Under the pieces are notes generated by a model, which saw only the letters and a program-made list of their open reading frames with translations, did not search any database and was not told the DNA's origin. A stretch of DNA of 64,000 nucleotides from Ypsolopha sequella (taxonomy: Eukaryota; Arthropoda; Insecta; Lepidoptera; Ypsolophidae). Position numbers and translations under genes: made by a program. Position 1 is the first letter of the stretch. Each line of letters starts with the position of its first letter. This document shows positions 44,107 to 56,139 of this stretch, in pieces. Location of the stretch: the NCBI GenBank assembly GCA_934047225.1, contig OW203997.1, positions 8,728,417 to 8,792,416 on the forward strand, given 5' to 3'.

Positions 44107-44609
44107 CGCTGCACTTTTGGTTAGCGGTCTGAAACTTTGTACATAGATTATAGGGTCCATAAAAAAAATTGTCCGATGTGATCGAGTTTTTTATAGAAGG
44201 AAGTTGATTTTTAAGACCTTTTACTCCAAAATGGCCGCCAATTTTCGAAAAATGGGTTAAAATGTGTCGTCCAAAGTACGTTTTCCGGATATTTCGGCCA
44301 TGGCGAGTCGAATGAAACCATCCTCAACTGGATCCGACCCATATTTTGGTCAGGAGACACATTTTATTTTATTTGTTTTCCTGGCTGAAATATAGGTCGT
44401 ATCGAGTTGGGGATTGTTTCATTCGATTCATAGTCGAAATATCCGGAAAAACATACCTTGGATGACACTTTTCTATTATTTTCTATTTTTCAAAAGTAGA
44501 AAATGCCAAAAAAATTTTTGGAAAATTACGTCTTACTATTTTTATTCTTGTAGGGCCTAGAAACTATGTGCAAAGTTTCAAACCACCAACCAAAAGTGCA
44601 GGGTATAAC
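44107..44609. repeat. Long foldback element, arms of about 200 bp
   Basis: gctgcacttttggttagcgg and ctgaaactttgtacatag at the left return as ctatgtgcaaagtttcaaac and aaccaaaagtgcag at the right. Further in, ttttccggatatttcg and gtcgaatgaaaccatcctca are mirrored by tgtttcattcgattc and cgaaatatccggaaaa. Mismatches are scattered. No coding; no second copy in the window. Confidence 0.83.
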
Positions 44610-44861
44610 ATATCGCCCGTACATGTCTCGCTCGAGTAGTATATATATTATGTTTATTTCATTATTTTGCTAATCAATCAATACATTGACACGCGGGTGT
44701 CTGATTTCTATGTGTGTTACTTACTCAGCAAATTTTTTTATATTTTCTAAAGTATCTCATAAAGTTTCAGTATATCAGCAACAAGCTTTGCACTAGTTAA
44801 TTCGCATTTTCTTGAAAAAAAATCCTTTACGAGCGAGACAAGGCAGACTTTGAAAATGTCA

Positions 44862-45230
44862 AAAAAGAAAAACGTAAAATGTCCCAAGATTAGGCACTGG
44901 GCAGTTCAGACAAATAAGCAAGTGTGTAAAGCAAAGTGGAGAGTGGCAAGCAAAAGATAAATTACTTACAAATAAATTACTTACAAAAAAGAAAAACGTA
45001 AAATGTCCCAAAATTAGGCACTGGGCAGTTCAGACAAATAAGCAAGTGTGTAAAGCAAAGTGGAGAGTGGCAAGCAAAAGATAAATTACTTACAAATAAA
45101 TTACTTACAAAAAAGAAAAACGTAAAATGTCCCAAGATTAGGCACTGGGCAGTTCAGACAAATAAGCAAGTGTGTAAAGCAAAGTGGAGAGTGGCAAGCA
45201 AAAGATAAATTACTTAGAAATAAATACACA
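44862..45230 (+). repeat. Tandem array, 3 units of 124 bp
   Basis: gaaaaacgtaaaatgtccca recurs at 44867, 44991 and 45115, exactly 124 bp apart. Units contain gattaggcactgggcagttc, agacaaataagcaagtgtg and tggagagtggcaagcaaaag. They differ by only a few bases, so the array is young. The third unit ends in aattacttagaaataaat. No coding. Confidence 0.95.
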
Positions 45231-46148
45231 AGAATGTCTGTCGGCAAACTTAACAAGCTTTTTGCCTATTACAAATAAAATAGTTAAATAAAACCAGAAA
45301 CTGAACGGAAGTTCATTATGAGCTAAACACTGTAACCGCAACTTGGACGAAATTAAAATTGGAATTCTCATACAAATAACCTACTGCCGCTCTGTACAAA
45401 CAGTTGACCACAAAATTACTCATTCTGAAATATTGTCCTTTTGACATACTGTGTTCATAATTGAAACTAATACAATTAAATGCTTTTGTCAGACGGCACG
45501 TGGCGACAACATTTCTTTGCCAAATCGGTTAAATCTACCGGCAGATGGTGAAAGTACGTTTACGCGAAATAATTTCGAATAAATCGGTTATGTTATTGAA
45601 TTTTGTCGCCTTTTCTACAATGGGCCTCACCCTCCGTCCCATAATTTGGTATTTAGTTCCGATATAATGGGCGACAATTGTCCGATTATTCGAATGATCT
45701 ATTCGCGCTATTATACTCGTGGAGTCATCGGAAAACGCACTCTGTTTACAGTAGTACTATGGTTTTTTTTAGAATAGCATCATGTAGTGTGATTTATAAA
45801 TGACTCGTGGATGGTTGTCCATTCCGTGACGAATTGAGTCGTCGTTTCGTTCGGAAATCGAGTAATTATAGCGAAAATTTATTCGTTTCCTATTTATTTA
45901 GGGTGCAATAGTTGGTCATTTCTGGACGATGTAGGGGAGTGATGGACGGTTTCGCTGCTGTAGGTAAATGGGTTTATATTGATTCTCAAATCGCATTGTG
46001 TGGTCACCTTTTATTGATTTTCATTGAAGCATTTGGGACTTATTTATTTGTGGTTTAATTTAATATTATGAAGCTACCTATAATAATAATATCATTTTAC
46101 TTGTCTATTTCGTTCAAGATACTTTTCTTTACCTCTGGAGAGATCATA
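45231..46148. other. Non-coding spacer, less AT-rich in part
   Basis: 45590-45760 (ttttgtcgccttttctac, gggcctcaccctccgtccc) is moderately GC-richer but has no open frame of note. Confidence 0.4.
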
Positions 46149-46499
46149 ATAGTGGTTTATGCTACAAGGGCGAAAAGGAATAAATTACGAGGACGATTTA
46201 AAACACGAGCGTAGCGAGCTCTTACGCCCGTGTATCATACTATATTTTCAATGCATAGTGTGAGGAAATAAAACAAATATAATCTTGTGAACTTTAAATT
46301 ATGATTGGCTCAAAAGGACTGTATCCAGAGCCGTTAAACAGTGGATAAAAAGTATACAATTTATGGTACACAAGAAAGGTTGCAGGTTAGCCAACCATTG
46401 TAAATAGAAAAAAAAATAATAAAGCCCTAGGGCAAAATAATCGACTTTCTGTTCGGTTTTGATGCAAAAAGTGCCGTTACGAGCACTTGCATTGAAAAA
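46149..46499 (-). repeat. Dispersed repeat family E, copy 2
   Basis: Reverse complement of 10724-11098: tacaagggcgaaaaggaata, aattacgaggacgattta, aaacacgagcgtagcgag, gttgcaggttagcc and gaaaatgcaagtgctcg-like end. This copy and copy 3 carry tgtatccagagccgttaaac (or complement), absent from copy 1. Confidence 0.85.
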
Positions 46500-46915
46500 T
46501 AATTTCTTATTATTTTTGTACTGTTTATTACAAATAGTTAATGTTTGCGTGCGTACGTTAGCACTGTGGTCCTTTTATAGCCACCGTCTTAGCAAAACAA
46601 ATAAATTTTACTTTCATTCTTGCTTTTATTGTGATAGTTAACTTTATATCGGTATTTGTATTGGTTGTAATTACTCTGAAGTGTTTGAGATTGTGTAAGC
46701 AGATTCTAGGTTAAGGGTCGTCTCTCCGTATTTGTAACAAAATATTAAGAAATAATTATAATGGCTAAAATACAAACTTTAGCTAAGACAACTTTTAATA
46801 ATAGTTTGCTATGAGCATCAACATTTTTTAAGATATTATTGTAGCTTTTCTCAACGTAAACATCGGCATATGGGCATATCATGATGTGCCTAGGCAGATT
46901 CTGTGTAAAACTACA
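46500..46915. other. Non-coding spacer
   Basis: No feature recognised. Confidence 0.4.
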
Positions 46916-47035
46916 GGGTTCGCCTCGCTCCGTTTCGCTTGTCGTCGCACCTATGTTTTATTGTCTTTTTGTTGAAAGACTTTAGATTACTTTATTTAAA
47001 TTCTACGATATGCTCACAACATAATATATATTGTT
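46916..47035 (+). repeat. Dispersed repeat family G, copy 2
   Basis: gggttcgcctcgctccgttt, cgcttgtcgtcgcacctat, ttgttgaaagactttaga and ctacgatatgctcac correspond to 21420-21545, with some decay. Confidence 0.6.
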
Positions 47036-48049
47036 ATATTTGTATTAACTAATATATAGGTGTTTTGCGTCAAAATGTCCTCCATTTTAATCCTAACTCA
47101 GAATGTGAATCACTTCACCTATATAATATCCATTTACGATGCTATGCAGAAGCTCTTGACTCTGATCCATTGATAAAAATCTTTCTTTCCAGGAAATGGA
47201 ACATCGTAGTAAATAGTATAAACAGGAAATGCGTAGTTAGTAAATCATACTAATTATAGGTAAATGTCAATGGGCAGATCAGTCAAGTGCGTCCAAGCGT
47301 CGCGTCGCCATCTATCGGAGAGATTTCGAGAGTATGACTAATTATGTTTTACAACCACCCGTTATTGTAATTAACACGGGGCCCCGAAGAAAGCTTTAAA
47401 TTAAAAAAAATCTAATTCCAATTTACAGAAACTAATGGAAGCTTAGCGATGGCACCATACACAATACGTAGGTAATAAGGATGTATTGAATAACTTTAAG
47501 TGTTCTGTTTCGATTAATTAGAAAAAGGCGGGTTTTTTCACAATCCGGCGCTGGGATCGGTGCTTTTCATTCGGTGATTTAATTTTAATACCCAAAATAC
47601 ATTTTCCACCTGAAAACGATGTGTACAAAGTATGTAATATGTAAAAACGGATTTTTAGAGATTATAGCAGATTTAAAACAATTAAATTTGCCTTAGTCAT
47701 GAATTTGTTTGGAAGGTACGAAAATATCATAAAAACTGTAAATATATATGATAGTTTGGCTTTTTTCTCGTTTATTTAGAATTTTGTCGCAGGTGAATTG
47801 TCAGAGCTATGAAATTATAATTTTACCTAGTAAAATTTCACGACCGGTTTTTGTTAGGTTTTTTATAGTTCTTACTTAGCCCAGTGAAATTGTAATTTCA
47901 CGTCTTTGACAATTTACCTGTGACATAATATATACTTAAAAAAAAACATAAATTTCAATAGTGTGATATTTAGTCATGGATCGAATCAGTCACAACTTCA
48001 ATGTTTAAATGACTATTTTAGTATGTATATGTGTAATGTGTATGTTACG
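47036..48049. other. Non-coding spacer with a small hairpin
   Basis: Around 47787-47935 gtcgcaggtgaattgtcaga, aatttcacgaccgg and ccagtgaaattgtaatttca, cgtctttgacaatttacctg form a loose inverted repeat of about 150 bp. No gene. Confidence 0.4.
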
Positions 48050-48109
48050 TAGGGCGTTCAATAAAAAGTGAGAATGATTATGTTGCTGGTAACTTTTATT
48101 AAATGTTAT

Positions 48110-48527
48110 TTTATTTTTCGATATAGTCACCTTTTACCCTAATACACTTGGAATATCTTTTTTCTAAGCATAAAAAATTCCTTTTTCTATAACCTTTTCG
48201 TCCTGGGCACTTTCGTCCTGAATATAGAGGATGTTCAAGTATTTTGAAGCTAGCATCTCTAATTGCAGCCATAACAACGGCGGACCTGTAAGCCGGGCTA
48301 TTATCTAAATTGAACAAAACAATTTTTGCTAGTTTGCCTGTCCGTTTTTCACGAAATTCGCTTCGCAATTCTTTAATTTGTTCTGCATAAAAAGAGCCCG
48401 TAGCAGTAGCTCTACGGTCGAGAAATTCTACCATGAGTGGTCATTTAAAACAATTAAATTAAAAAGGGTGGCCCTTTACTATCCCAGAAAAGAGAGCTCA
48501 TGATCTTTCCCGCGGAACGACTCGCCC
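48110..48527 (-). pseudogene. mariner transposase, C-terminal part, broken
   Basis: Read on the minus strand: RASRSAGKIMSSLFWDSKG, then a frameshift and MVEFLDRRATATGSFYAEQ, REKRTGKLAKIVLFNLDNSP, AAIRDASFKILEHPLYSG and finally CIRVKGDYIEK. Mariner transposases have here 'FWD..G', 'HDNARPH', 'LEHPPYSPDLAPSD' and end near 'GDY.E'. The second acidic motif HDNA is NLDNSP, and the PDLAPSD block with the third catalytic aspartate is lost. Downstream, agggcgttcaataaaaagtg near 48050 may be the terminal repeat. It cannot be active. Confidence 0.85.
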
Positions 48528-48531
48528 TTAA

Positions 48532-48999
48532 GGCGATTACCGTCGCCAAACTAGCAGCTCGATGTTTGTCTGTATGAATATCGACGGAAACGACATTGAA
48601 ATAACGTTCAAATCTGTGCCCAAGGCGTGGTGGCTGTTACGACGCTCGCTGCGTCCTTGAAAGGGCAAAATAGGAGAAAATAATACTTTTCACATGGGCG
48701 TCATTGTTCGATTGAATAATTCTATGTTATATTTATAGCTATCAAGTTTATCTATTTATCAAAGCATAAATGAATTAAATCACCTAAGCCGCTTAGGAGC
48801 AGTAGGAAATTCAAGCCAAAAAATCACCATTCAGTTGAAGCAATTTTTCATATAGAAGTTTTGGTGGTACGAAAAAGAAAAAATGTTGCATATGTTGTCC
48901 TAGAGTTGATAATCCATAATACATTTTTTCAATATTTTTGGTTTGGCCATAAAAGAGGAGTAGGCTTTAGAAAGTACCCATTTGGCGGTATTAAGGGCC
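48532..48999 (+). mobile_element. TTAA MITE, 468 bp, inside the mariner gene
   Basis: ggcgattaccgtcgccaaac to tttggcggtattaagggcc, with TTAA directly on both sides (48528-48531, 49000-49003). It is nearly the same as 28673-29139. It separates the two parts of a mariner transposase, which fixes it as a later insertion. Confidence 0.93.
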
Positions 49000-49003
49000 T
49001 TAA

Positions 49004-49300
49004 TTTTTTAGGGGTTGGAGATGATGGTCTTTTCCAAGCCACGTTTCATCCATGGTTACAACCAAAAAAAGGTAGCTTCAACCATGGTTGAAACCAAAAA
49101 ATTATCAGGATCTTGTTGTTAAGAAGCTCGAGTTTGTTTTTGTGCATCGGTAAGCATTCTGGGGACCCAGCGCGTGGATACTTTTTTCATCTCCAAGCGT
49201 TCGTGTAAAATGCTATGCACAATTGCACACTACCAGTCAAAATCTTTGTTTCTTCGGCTATAAAACGTACCGTGACACGACGATCTGCTAATTTACTAAT
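49004..49300 (-). pseudogene. mariner transposase, N-terminal and central part, broken
   Basis: Minus strand: ADRRVTVRFIAEETKILTGS (helix-turn-helix region), then in another frame ERLEMKKVSTRWVPRMLTDA, and after a further shift VTMDETWLGKDHHLQPLKN. 'M.K..ARWVPH.LT..QK' and 'GDETW' (first catalytic Asp, here MDETW) are mariner hallmarks. It continues into the part at 48110-48527 once the MITE is left out. The start of the gene and the 5' terminal repeat are lost; family G text borders it at 49300. Confidence 0.83.
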
Positions 49301-49304
49301 TTAC

Positions 49305-49800
49305 ATACTTCGCTCCGCTCGTCATTGCACTTATTTTTTTTTCAATGCATGTGCTCGTAAAGGCCCACTTTTTATGCATCAAAACCGAACAGAAAGTCGA
49401 TTATTTTGCCCTAGGGCTTTATTATTATTATTTTTTTAAATTTATTTTCAATGGTTAGCTAACCTGCAGCCTTTCTTCTGTACCATAAATGTCATACTTT
49501 TTTTTCCACTGTTTAACGGCTCTGGATACAGTCCTTTTGAGCCAATTACAATTTCAAGTTCACAAAATTATATTTGTTTTATTTCCTCACACTATGCATT
49601 GAAAAACGTAGTATGATACACGGGCGTAAGAGCAATAAATTACTCGGTTACGTTTAAAACACTCGCTACGCTCGTGTTTTAAATCGTCCTCGTAATTTAT
49701 TCCTTTGCGCCCTTGTAGCATAAACTACTATTTTGGTGACATAATTTCGATTCTTTACTTTACGATCTGCCCAATTCTACGATCTGCCCATGACATATAG
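49305..49800 (+). repeat. Dispersed repeat family G, copy 3, split by family E
   Basis: 49305-49340 (cttcgctccgctcgtcattg, cacttattttttt) and 49732-49800 (tactttacgatctgcccaat, ctacgatctgcccatgac) are contiguous in copy 1 at 21420-21545. The block between is a family E element. Confidence 0.75.
49341..49731 (+). repeat. Dispersed repeat family E, copy 3
   Basis: Same order of landmarks as 10724-11098, including gaacagaaagtcgattattt and cgctacgctcgtgtttta. It sits inside a family G element, giving clean outer limits for family E: ttcaatgcatgtgctcg on the left and ataaactactatt on the right. Confidence 0.88.
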
Positions 49801-51069
49801 GGGTACATTGTTTATAGCTAAGAGCTGCTTTTTGGGCGTTATAGTTAATTCTTGTGAGTTATTTTTATTTACGGTATTATACAAGGAGACTTTTATTTAT
49901 GTTCAAACTGAAGACTCGAAAAGTGCCCAATATCAAGGTTTTTGTGAAATCGTAAATATTTTTTTTCGTGTAGGGATACAACGGCAACGTAAGCCCATCC
50001 GAGGTCAATCACTGTATGGAAGGTCAACATTTTAATTTGCGAAATTTGCAGAAAGTGCTATCGATCCGTGTGACTGATCACTTACCAAACCTCCAGTATG
50101 AATTTAGCTGCATAAATAAATGTCACTTTATGATCTACTATCAAGCTTTACAGATCGGTTCAATAGAGAAGGCGTTTTCACCTGCGCAGTGTCGCCCTCA
50201 CGCACACCTCTTACTCTGAGGCTACAAGAAAGTGCAAATGCGCGACGCCATCTGTGACTAACTTCACGTTCGCCTTCTGTACTGACCCGAACTGTACAGA
50301 AATGTTACATACGTGTTCTTTAACTTTTGTGGTAGTGCAATGACATCGACACTGTTGTCGAAACTAGCCCTGAAAAAGCCAAAATGGAAATGGCAAAACA
50401 ATTAGCATGTATCTATAGTCATCAAAAATATTTAAGTAAGATTAGATAATTCAGACCCAGCTACTTAATAAGTACGTCAGTACTCGAACTTTAATAGTTT
50501 TCCATGAGAAGTCTAGTTTATACATTTAATTATCTCAGGAATGACATGAGTTTTCTAGATAAGATATAGAGCGTTGCGTACTACTGCATTGCTATCTAGA
50601 CATTTATTTTTGTATGCGGAAAATCAAGTAAAGTATAATTGATCAATTAATCTACGTTTGGAAATCACCATATGAGCTATATTTAGTTCAAGGAAACAAT
50701 TCTTATATTAGTTTCTGTTGAGTGTTTGCAATCTGTGCTAATTGTGGGATTAACACAATAATAAGCCAATACTTACATTTATCGTAAACATGGACGTGAT
50801 TGATAAACTATAAAGACATTATTTAGAATTAAGTAATCAATAATCAATATATTTTGTTCAGTTGCATAGAAAATTATTTATCAACAACACGCATGGTGAA
50901 AAAACTTTCATCAACATACCTATCATAATGTCGTCGTATGATGACGAAAACTGCTTTTTCGCAAAAAAGCGTGCTTTTCGAGAAAAACCGAATCACGAAA
51001 TTAATTTATGTCAAAATTAGGGGAGTCACGACGATGCTCCGCTCCAAATCGCTTGGCTTCCCGAATTTA
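49801..51069. other. Spacer holding family I, copy 2
   Basis: 49965-50135 matches 43460-43620 (acgtaagcccatccgaggtc, ggaaggtcaacatttta, gtgctatcgatccgtgtga). The rest to 51069 has no recognisable gene; ccctcacgcacacctctt near 50190 is GC-richer. Confidence 0.5.
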
Positions 51070-51125
51070 TTGACATATGACATATGACATATGACATATG
51101 TATATATATATATGACATATGTAAA
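51070..51125 (+). repeat. Microsatellite (gacatat)n with (ta)n
   Basis: Four gacatat units in a row, then tatatatatata and another tgacatatg. Confidence 0.85.
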
Positions 51126-51200
51126 TCTACACGCTGATCCTCGTTCCGCTTTGCTTTGCTCATCGTCGCACCTATTTATGACATTTTGTTAAAAGACTTT
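51126..51200 (+). repeat. Dispersed repeat family G, copy 4, partial
   Basis: cgctgatcctcgttccgctt, tgctcatcgtcgcacctatt and ttaaaagactttcgt match the first half of copy 1. Confidence 0.55.
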
Positions 51201-52817
51201 CGTAATTGTTTTAATCTCGATTTCAATGTTTATCTGCGAAAAAGCGAAATAATTTCGTATGCTCACTAAAAACCGCGCTTTAAGTTTAACATAATACTTC
51301 ATGCTAAATTGTATAACGTACTTAGCTCAATGATAGTCAGCCCAGCATGCATGATAATATTGATAATATATGCATGGACATCATTTTAGTTATATTGTTC
51401 CCATTTTCAAAATACTGCAAGAATTTTGGGTACTTGGTCCTTCTTAAAACCATAAAACAATTTCCCTATATCTTTTATTTTCATCTCCTCCTTCATCGCC
51501 GCCAATTTCATTCGCATCTTATTGCCTTATAATAAGGTTTATAACAGATTAAATATTTATTTCACACAACAAACAGGTGTGTACTAGATACCTTCGTCAA
51601 TACACCACAAACACGAGTGCAGATCGACCAAAATCTCAGTAACCTTTCGTCTCCTCTCCCGCAGGGGATTTCCTTACCTTAGAGGAGGATTGACAGGTCT
51701 TCAATTTTGGTCTAGCTGTATGTACTCAATCTGACGATGTACTCGACATTCCATTTCCGATAAGAGTTTTCCTTCGGCATTGTATTGAGTAGTCATTTCC
51801 GATCATTTGCCGACTTGGCTGGTATTTGTAATACCTACTTGGCCGGTACTCGTGGATTGTGGGCTTGGCACCATCAATGGCATTCTGGATACTTAGGCTA
51901 GATCTATGGTTGTTTAGGTCTTGGTCGCTATTATAATTAAAGCTTTAGTGGAATAACATATTTACATGTACTAAAATTGTACATTTAAATCCTCCTTATC
52001 ATCAGCGTCAGAAATACCTAGTTATTATTTGAATCCTAGACATGACCTCATTAAAAAAAATCGGTTAAGGAAGGAAGGCCGCATCAAATAAAATATTCTC
52101 AAGTTGTTCAAAAAACTCTCGTGAAAATATAATTGTACAAAGAACGCCGTGAAAATCTGTAGACAAGTAAAACATGAAATTTCGAAAGAAATGTATTGTA
52201 TGTCTAAGAAAAGCAGGCGACCTTTGGTATACGCTCTGTTTTGGTTAAAAAAATTATTATTATTTTATAGAAGTTGAAGGAAATAATACAAAACTATCTT
52301 TTATAACTTCAGAATTCAAGCTGGAACCTAAAAAAAATGTGTTCATTACATACTAATACAATTCAGGCGCTATTACATAAGGCAGGAAGCCAAAATAAAC
52401 TGCTACGATTATCACTGGCAGATAAATTAAATTGTTATCGAGTTTGTTTTAATCCGGATGTATTTCGTGATAACTTATATTGATAATTGCCAAACTATTT
52501 AATGTACCTAAAACCAACGAATTCTGCCAAAAGAACTGATAATGTTAGAATTGTTGGTTTCATAGTAAAACTTGCTATTGACAATATAATTTTCAATTTT
52601 CTTTTAGCAGTTATTTTGTAATTTTTTTTATTTCGATGGTGGACCTTACGATTTTTCTTATTGAAAGATAGTTTTGATACCACAGTAACTTTTACCCTTG
52701 TAGTGATATTCAAAGAAAAATTATATTTTGTGCTACTGCAGCGCAGCTTCTACTAAAGTCTGATGCTGAAGGCGTGGATGATGATGATGGCATTGATAGT
52801 TATACTTTCAGTTAGTC
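51201..52817. other. Non-coding spacer
   Basis: 51610-51920 is less AT-rich (tcgtctcctctcccgcaggg, acttggctggtatttg); ccaaaatc and attttggtct around 51630-51710 form a weak inverted repeat. No gene was recognised. Confidence 0.4.
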
Positions 52818-52821
52818 TTAA

Positions 52822-53277
52822 GGCGATTAGTGTCGCCAACTTAGCAGCTCGATGTTTGTCGGTACGAATATCGTCGGAAATGACATTGAAATAACGTTCA
52901 TATCAGCGGGCATTGCATAGTGGTTGTTACGACGCTCGCTGTGTCCTTGATAGGGCGAAATAGGAGACAATAATACTTTTCACATAGATGTGATTGATCC
53001 ATTGAATAATCCCATGTTGTGTTTATAGCTATCAAGTTTATCTATTACTCAAATCATAAATTGATTAAATCGACCAATTCGCTTATTTCGCTTAATTCGC
53101 TAATTCAAGCCAAAAAACACCATTCGGTTGAATATTTTTTTATATAGACGTTTTGGTGCTGTGAAAAAGAAAAATGTTGGATATGTTGTCTTAGAGTAGG
53201 TAGATAATTCATATTAATTTTTTTCAATATTTTTGGTTTGGCCATGTACGAGTACCTATTTGGCGAGAAGAAGCCCC
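52822..53277 (+). mobile_element. TTAA MITE, 456 bp, single copy
   Basis: ggcgattagtgtcgccaact to tttggcgagaagaagcccc, with TTAA directly on both sides (52818-52821, 53278-53281). It is more diverged from 48532-48999 than 28673-29139 is, and closer to the outer copy at 28499-29412 (shares gtcggtac and gataggg words). Confidence 0.9.
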
Positions 53278-53281
53278 TTAA

Positions 53282-53749
53282 GCACCTGACACAGTTATGT
53301 AAGTCCACGTGCACTTCACGGAAATCTGAACGCGGATATGCTTTGCATCTTCTCTGTAAGCTGCTTACCTAAATTCCATTTAATAAAATTAGTATAACAA
53401 GAAAATTAGAAGTTATTAGTATTAGTCCTTAAAAGTTTAAAAATTGTTAATATTATAAATGTAACAAAACAGAAATATCTATTTTGATCTTATCATTCGT
53501 CTGATAATATTATTCAAAAATTTTATTGACGTGCAGTAAAGTCCCTCAAATAAGTGTATGCATGCGAGTATCGAATACCTATGTACATTAGTATAATTTA
53601 AATAATGCACGTAGTAATCTTCGTCACTCTTCGGCAAAGGTCGTATTTCCGCTTTGTATACAATCCAGTTCACTTCCGAACGCCTATAGACAGCCAAAAA
53701 GACTCCGGTTCCGATTTTTTGCACATGTTCTAAAATTACTTTAACCATC
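53282..53749. other. Short spacer
   Basis: AT-rich, no feature recognised. Confidence 0.4.
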
Positions 53750-54070
53750 CATCCATCCATCAGCCTAGTTCGTCCACTGCTGGACATAAGCCTTTCCAGG
53801 ACTTTGCCACTCCCGGCGGTCATCCTGGAAGAATTGCCCATACTCACACACGCTGGGCAGGCGGGTTGGTGAGCGCGGTGCCGGAGCCCTTGCACCAGTG
53901 ACGCCGCTGCCCGTCACCAGTCTGTTCCATATAAGGCCCGGCTATTAGTGGGCCTCCTGGTGTTTTGTCTGTGAGCTGTCCTCTTACTCTCCCCCGAATT
54001 ACTTCGAGGGGGTCTCCAAGTAAGATGGTGGTACCTCCACAGTCGAGCCCGGCATCAGCTCTACCACCTG
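53750..54070 (-). repeat. Truncated LINE 3' end (ggatgg-tailed), copy 4
   Basis: catccatccatcagcctagt, ttgccactcccggcggtcat, gggcaggcgggttggtgagc and gagcccggcatcagctctac. Compared with copy 5 it lacks about 40 bp (tagggatggatataccgcc region). The reverse frame across it is not a gene. Confidence 0.78.
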
Positions 54071-56139
54071 TAAAATTACTTATTTTCTCTTTAATAAGTT
54101 TCCAAATAGTCTAAAAATTTAAGATTCGGCTCGTTTTCGAGAATACGAAGAGTTGCGAAGATTTGTATGTTTTGATACGATTTGTTTTAATTATGATTTT
54201 TAAGGTTTGTGTCTCTACTTATTGTAAATGATGTATCTTCTTGAGCACTTAACCATACCCGTCGTGTCAAGGTTACTTTCTGTCTACGCATGTTTTCCTG
54301 AAGGGCCATATACTTGATAAAACACCATAATATATTTTTTTAAACTTTCGGTACCCAAAAGCCTATTCCTTGCCATCTTCTAGTCTGTGACGTGGTGTGA
54401 CATTGTAGAGTCGAAGTCAAACAATCGTAAGTAAACATTCGTCGGTACGTTGACTCGAGACGCCAAGCGCGGGCGCAGGCACTACTTCTATATACGCTGC
54501 GCATGCGCAGAGAACTGCTGCGGACCGTTAAAAAAAATATGTTTATTTTACTTTGGGCAAATACAAAGTGTGTTATTAGCCCAGTTTGAATAAAGAATAG
54601 AATTGCAATTGTAACAGTTTCATAATCAAGTAGCGTAGGTACACGTATTTTCTGTAGTTATTTCGGTCGAAATTTCAGAGATGCGTCACACTAAATGCAT
54701 TATCTTCGACAACCTATCCTGTAGGTGTATGTATATATATAAATAATTAATTGTGTATTTATTTACTGAATACGTATTGTTATATTTATTTATACTATGT
54801 AGGCATGTAAATTTTATGTAGTTTGTTATTATTTTTAACTAATTAGGTATCTACTATTAATTTAATCTTGTTTCTGTATAAGTATTATCGTGCACAATAT
54901 GAATATCTTATTTATTTCAAATATCCTTATCACCCTTGGTTTGCTGGAAGAAATCTCAGTATTGAGATAAGCACGCCATTGTAAATAACTTTTATTATAT
55001 AATTTAGAATTAAGTTTTCTGTGTGCAATAAGAATAAACATAAATAATCATAATTGCTGAGTAATGTAACTTGAACGGTGAACAATTTCCCAAAATATCT
55101 TACCAAAACTTGTACGTGACAACAACCAAATTCAGATAAATTTATAATACTTATATGTAAATTATGACTAAATACGATTGAATCATGGTACCAAAACATC
55201 ACAAACCAACACGTCAATACAATACATCAATACAATACCTAAATACATTCATGAAGTTTTCTTTGCCGTAAACGCCCAATTTTACATATTGTTTCATCAC
55301 ATAGAGATAAGAGTACAGTCCATTCTTAAGACCTTACATCATAAATAACTGGAATTTCAAAATCTCTCGTAATACACATAAATAATGCTCAATAGATAAA
55401 TCGCGTCCCAAGCTAAAACGGGAAAATATACCACTTTATCTAAGTAAAAAAGAATGAGATGCTCAGATTATTCAATTCCATAGAAATATTTTACAAGATA
55501 AACGTTGAATAAACAAACGAAGATTGCATATGAATAAAGTTTTAAGCAAATTGGGTATTTATATAAAAATTATGTGCTTCTTTGGGTCCAATGATAATGC
55601 TGGTGTAATCTGAAGATTAGGCGCCCACCCGGTGTCCCATAGCGTTTAAGTTTTCTACGTGTCTACAAACATACACTTACTAAGATTTGGATATGCTATC
55701 GCTGAAGCTCGATTTCGTTTATTTATTAATTCTTCTTCTTCTTCTAAATTCTTTATTGCACAAAACACAGTTTAATGTACAACAGGTAGACTTAATGCTA
55801 GAAATTTTTTCTCCCAGTCAACCCGACAGAAAGTATAAGGACCTTCAATCAGATACTGAGCACTTTGTTCAATCAAAATGGGTTCAATCAAAGACTGAGC
55901 ACTTTGTTCTAAGCCTAATTATTTTACATTATATTTTAACCTTCACCGATTCATTTCATTTAAGGTACAACAAACAGCAAATACCAAATATTCGGCCGAA
56001 CCATTTTGTTTTTTGATTATTTACTTTGGGTCAAAAAAACACAATGCCACGGACAGTTAATATTTTTGGTAAATTTTCATTTTGAAATTCTATCGCAATA
56101 GAATAGTCACCTGTAAAATTTTGTCAGTAAGTAACAATC
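54071..56139. other. Non-coding spacer with small repeats
   Basis: gcgctgcgcatgcgcagag-like text near 54500 is GC-rich. (ctt)n lies at 55732-55745. gactgagcactttgttc is doubled near 55855-55910, inside a 109-residue frame without recognisable domain. Confidence 0.4.

Noticed and set aside
44862..45230. CRISPR-like array
   Set aside because: The whole 124-bp unit repeats, with no alternation of repeats and unique spacers, and the sequence is eukaryotic.
53479..53895. 138-residue reverse frame
   Set aside because: It runs through a truncated LINE tail (ggatgg repeat) and other copies do not keep it open.
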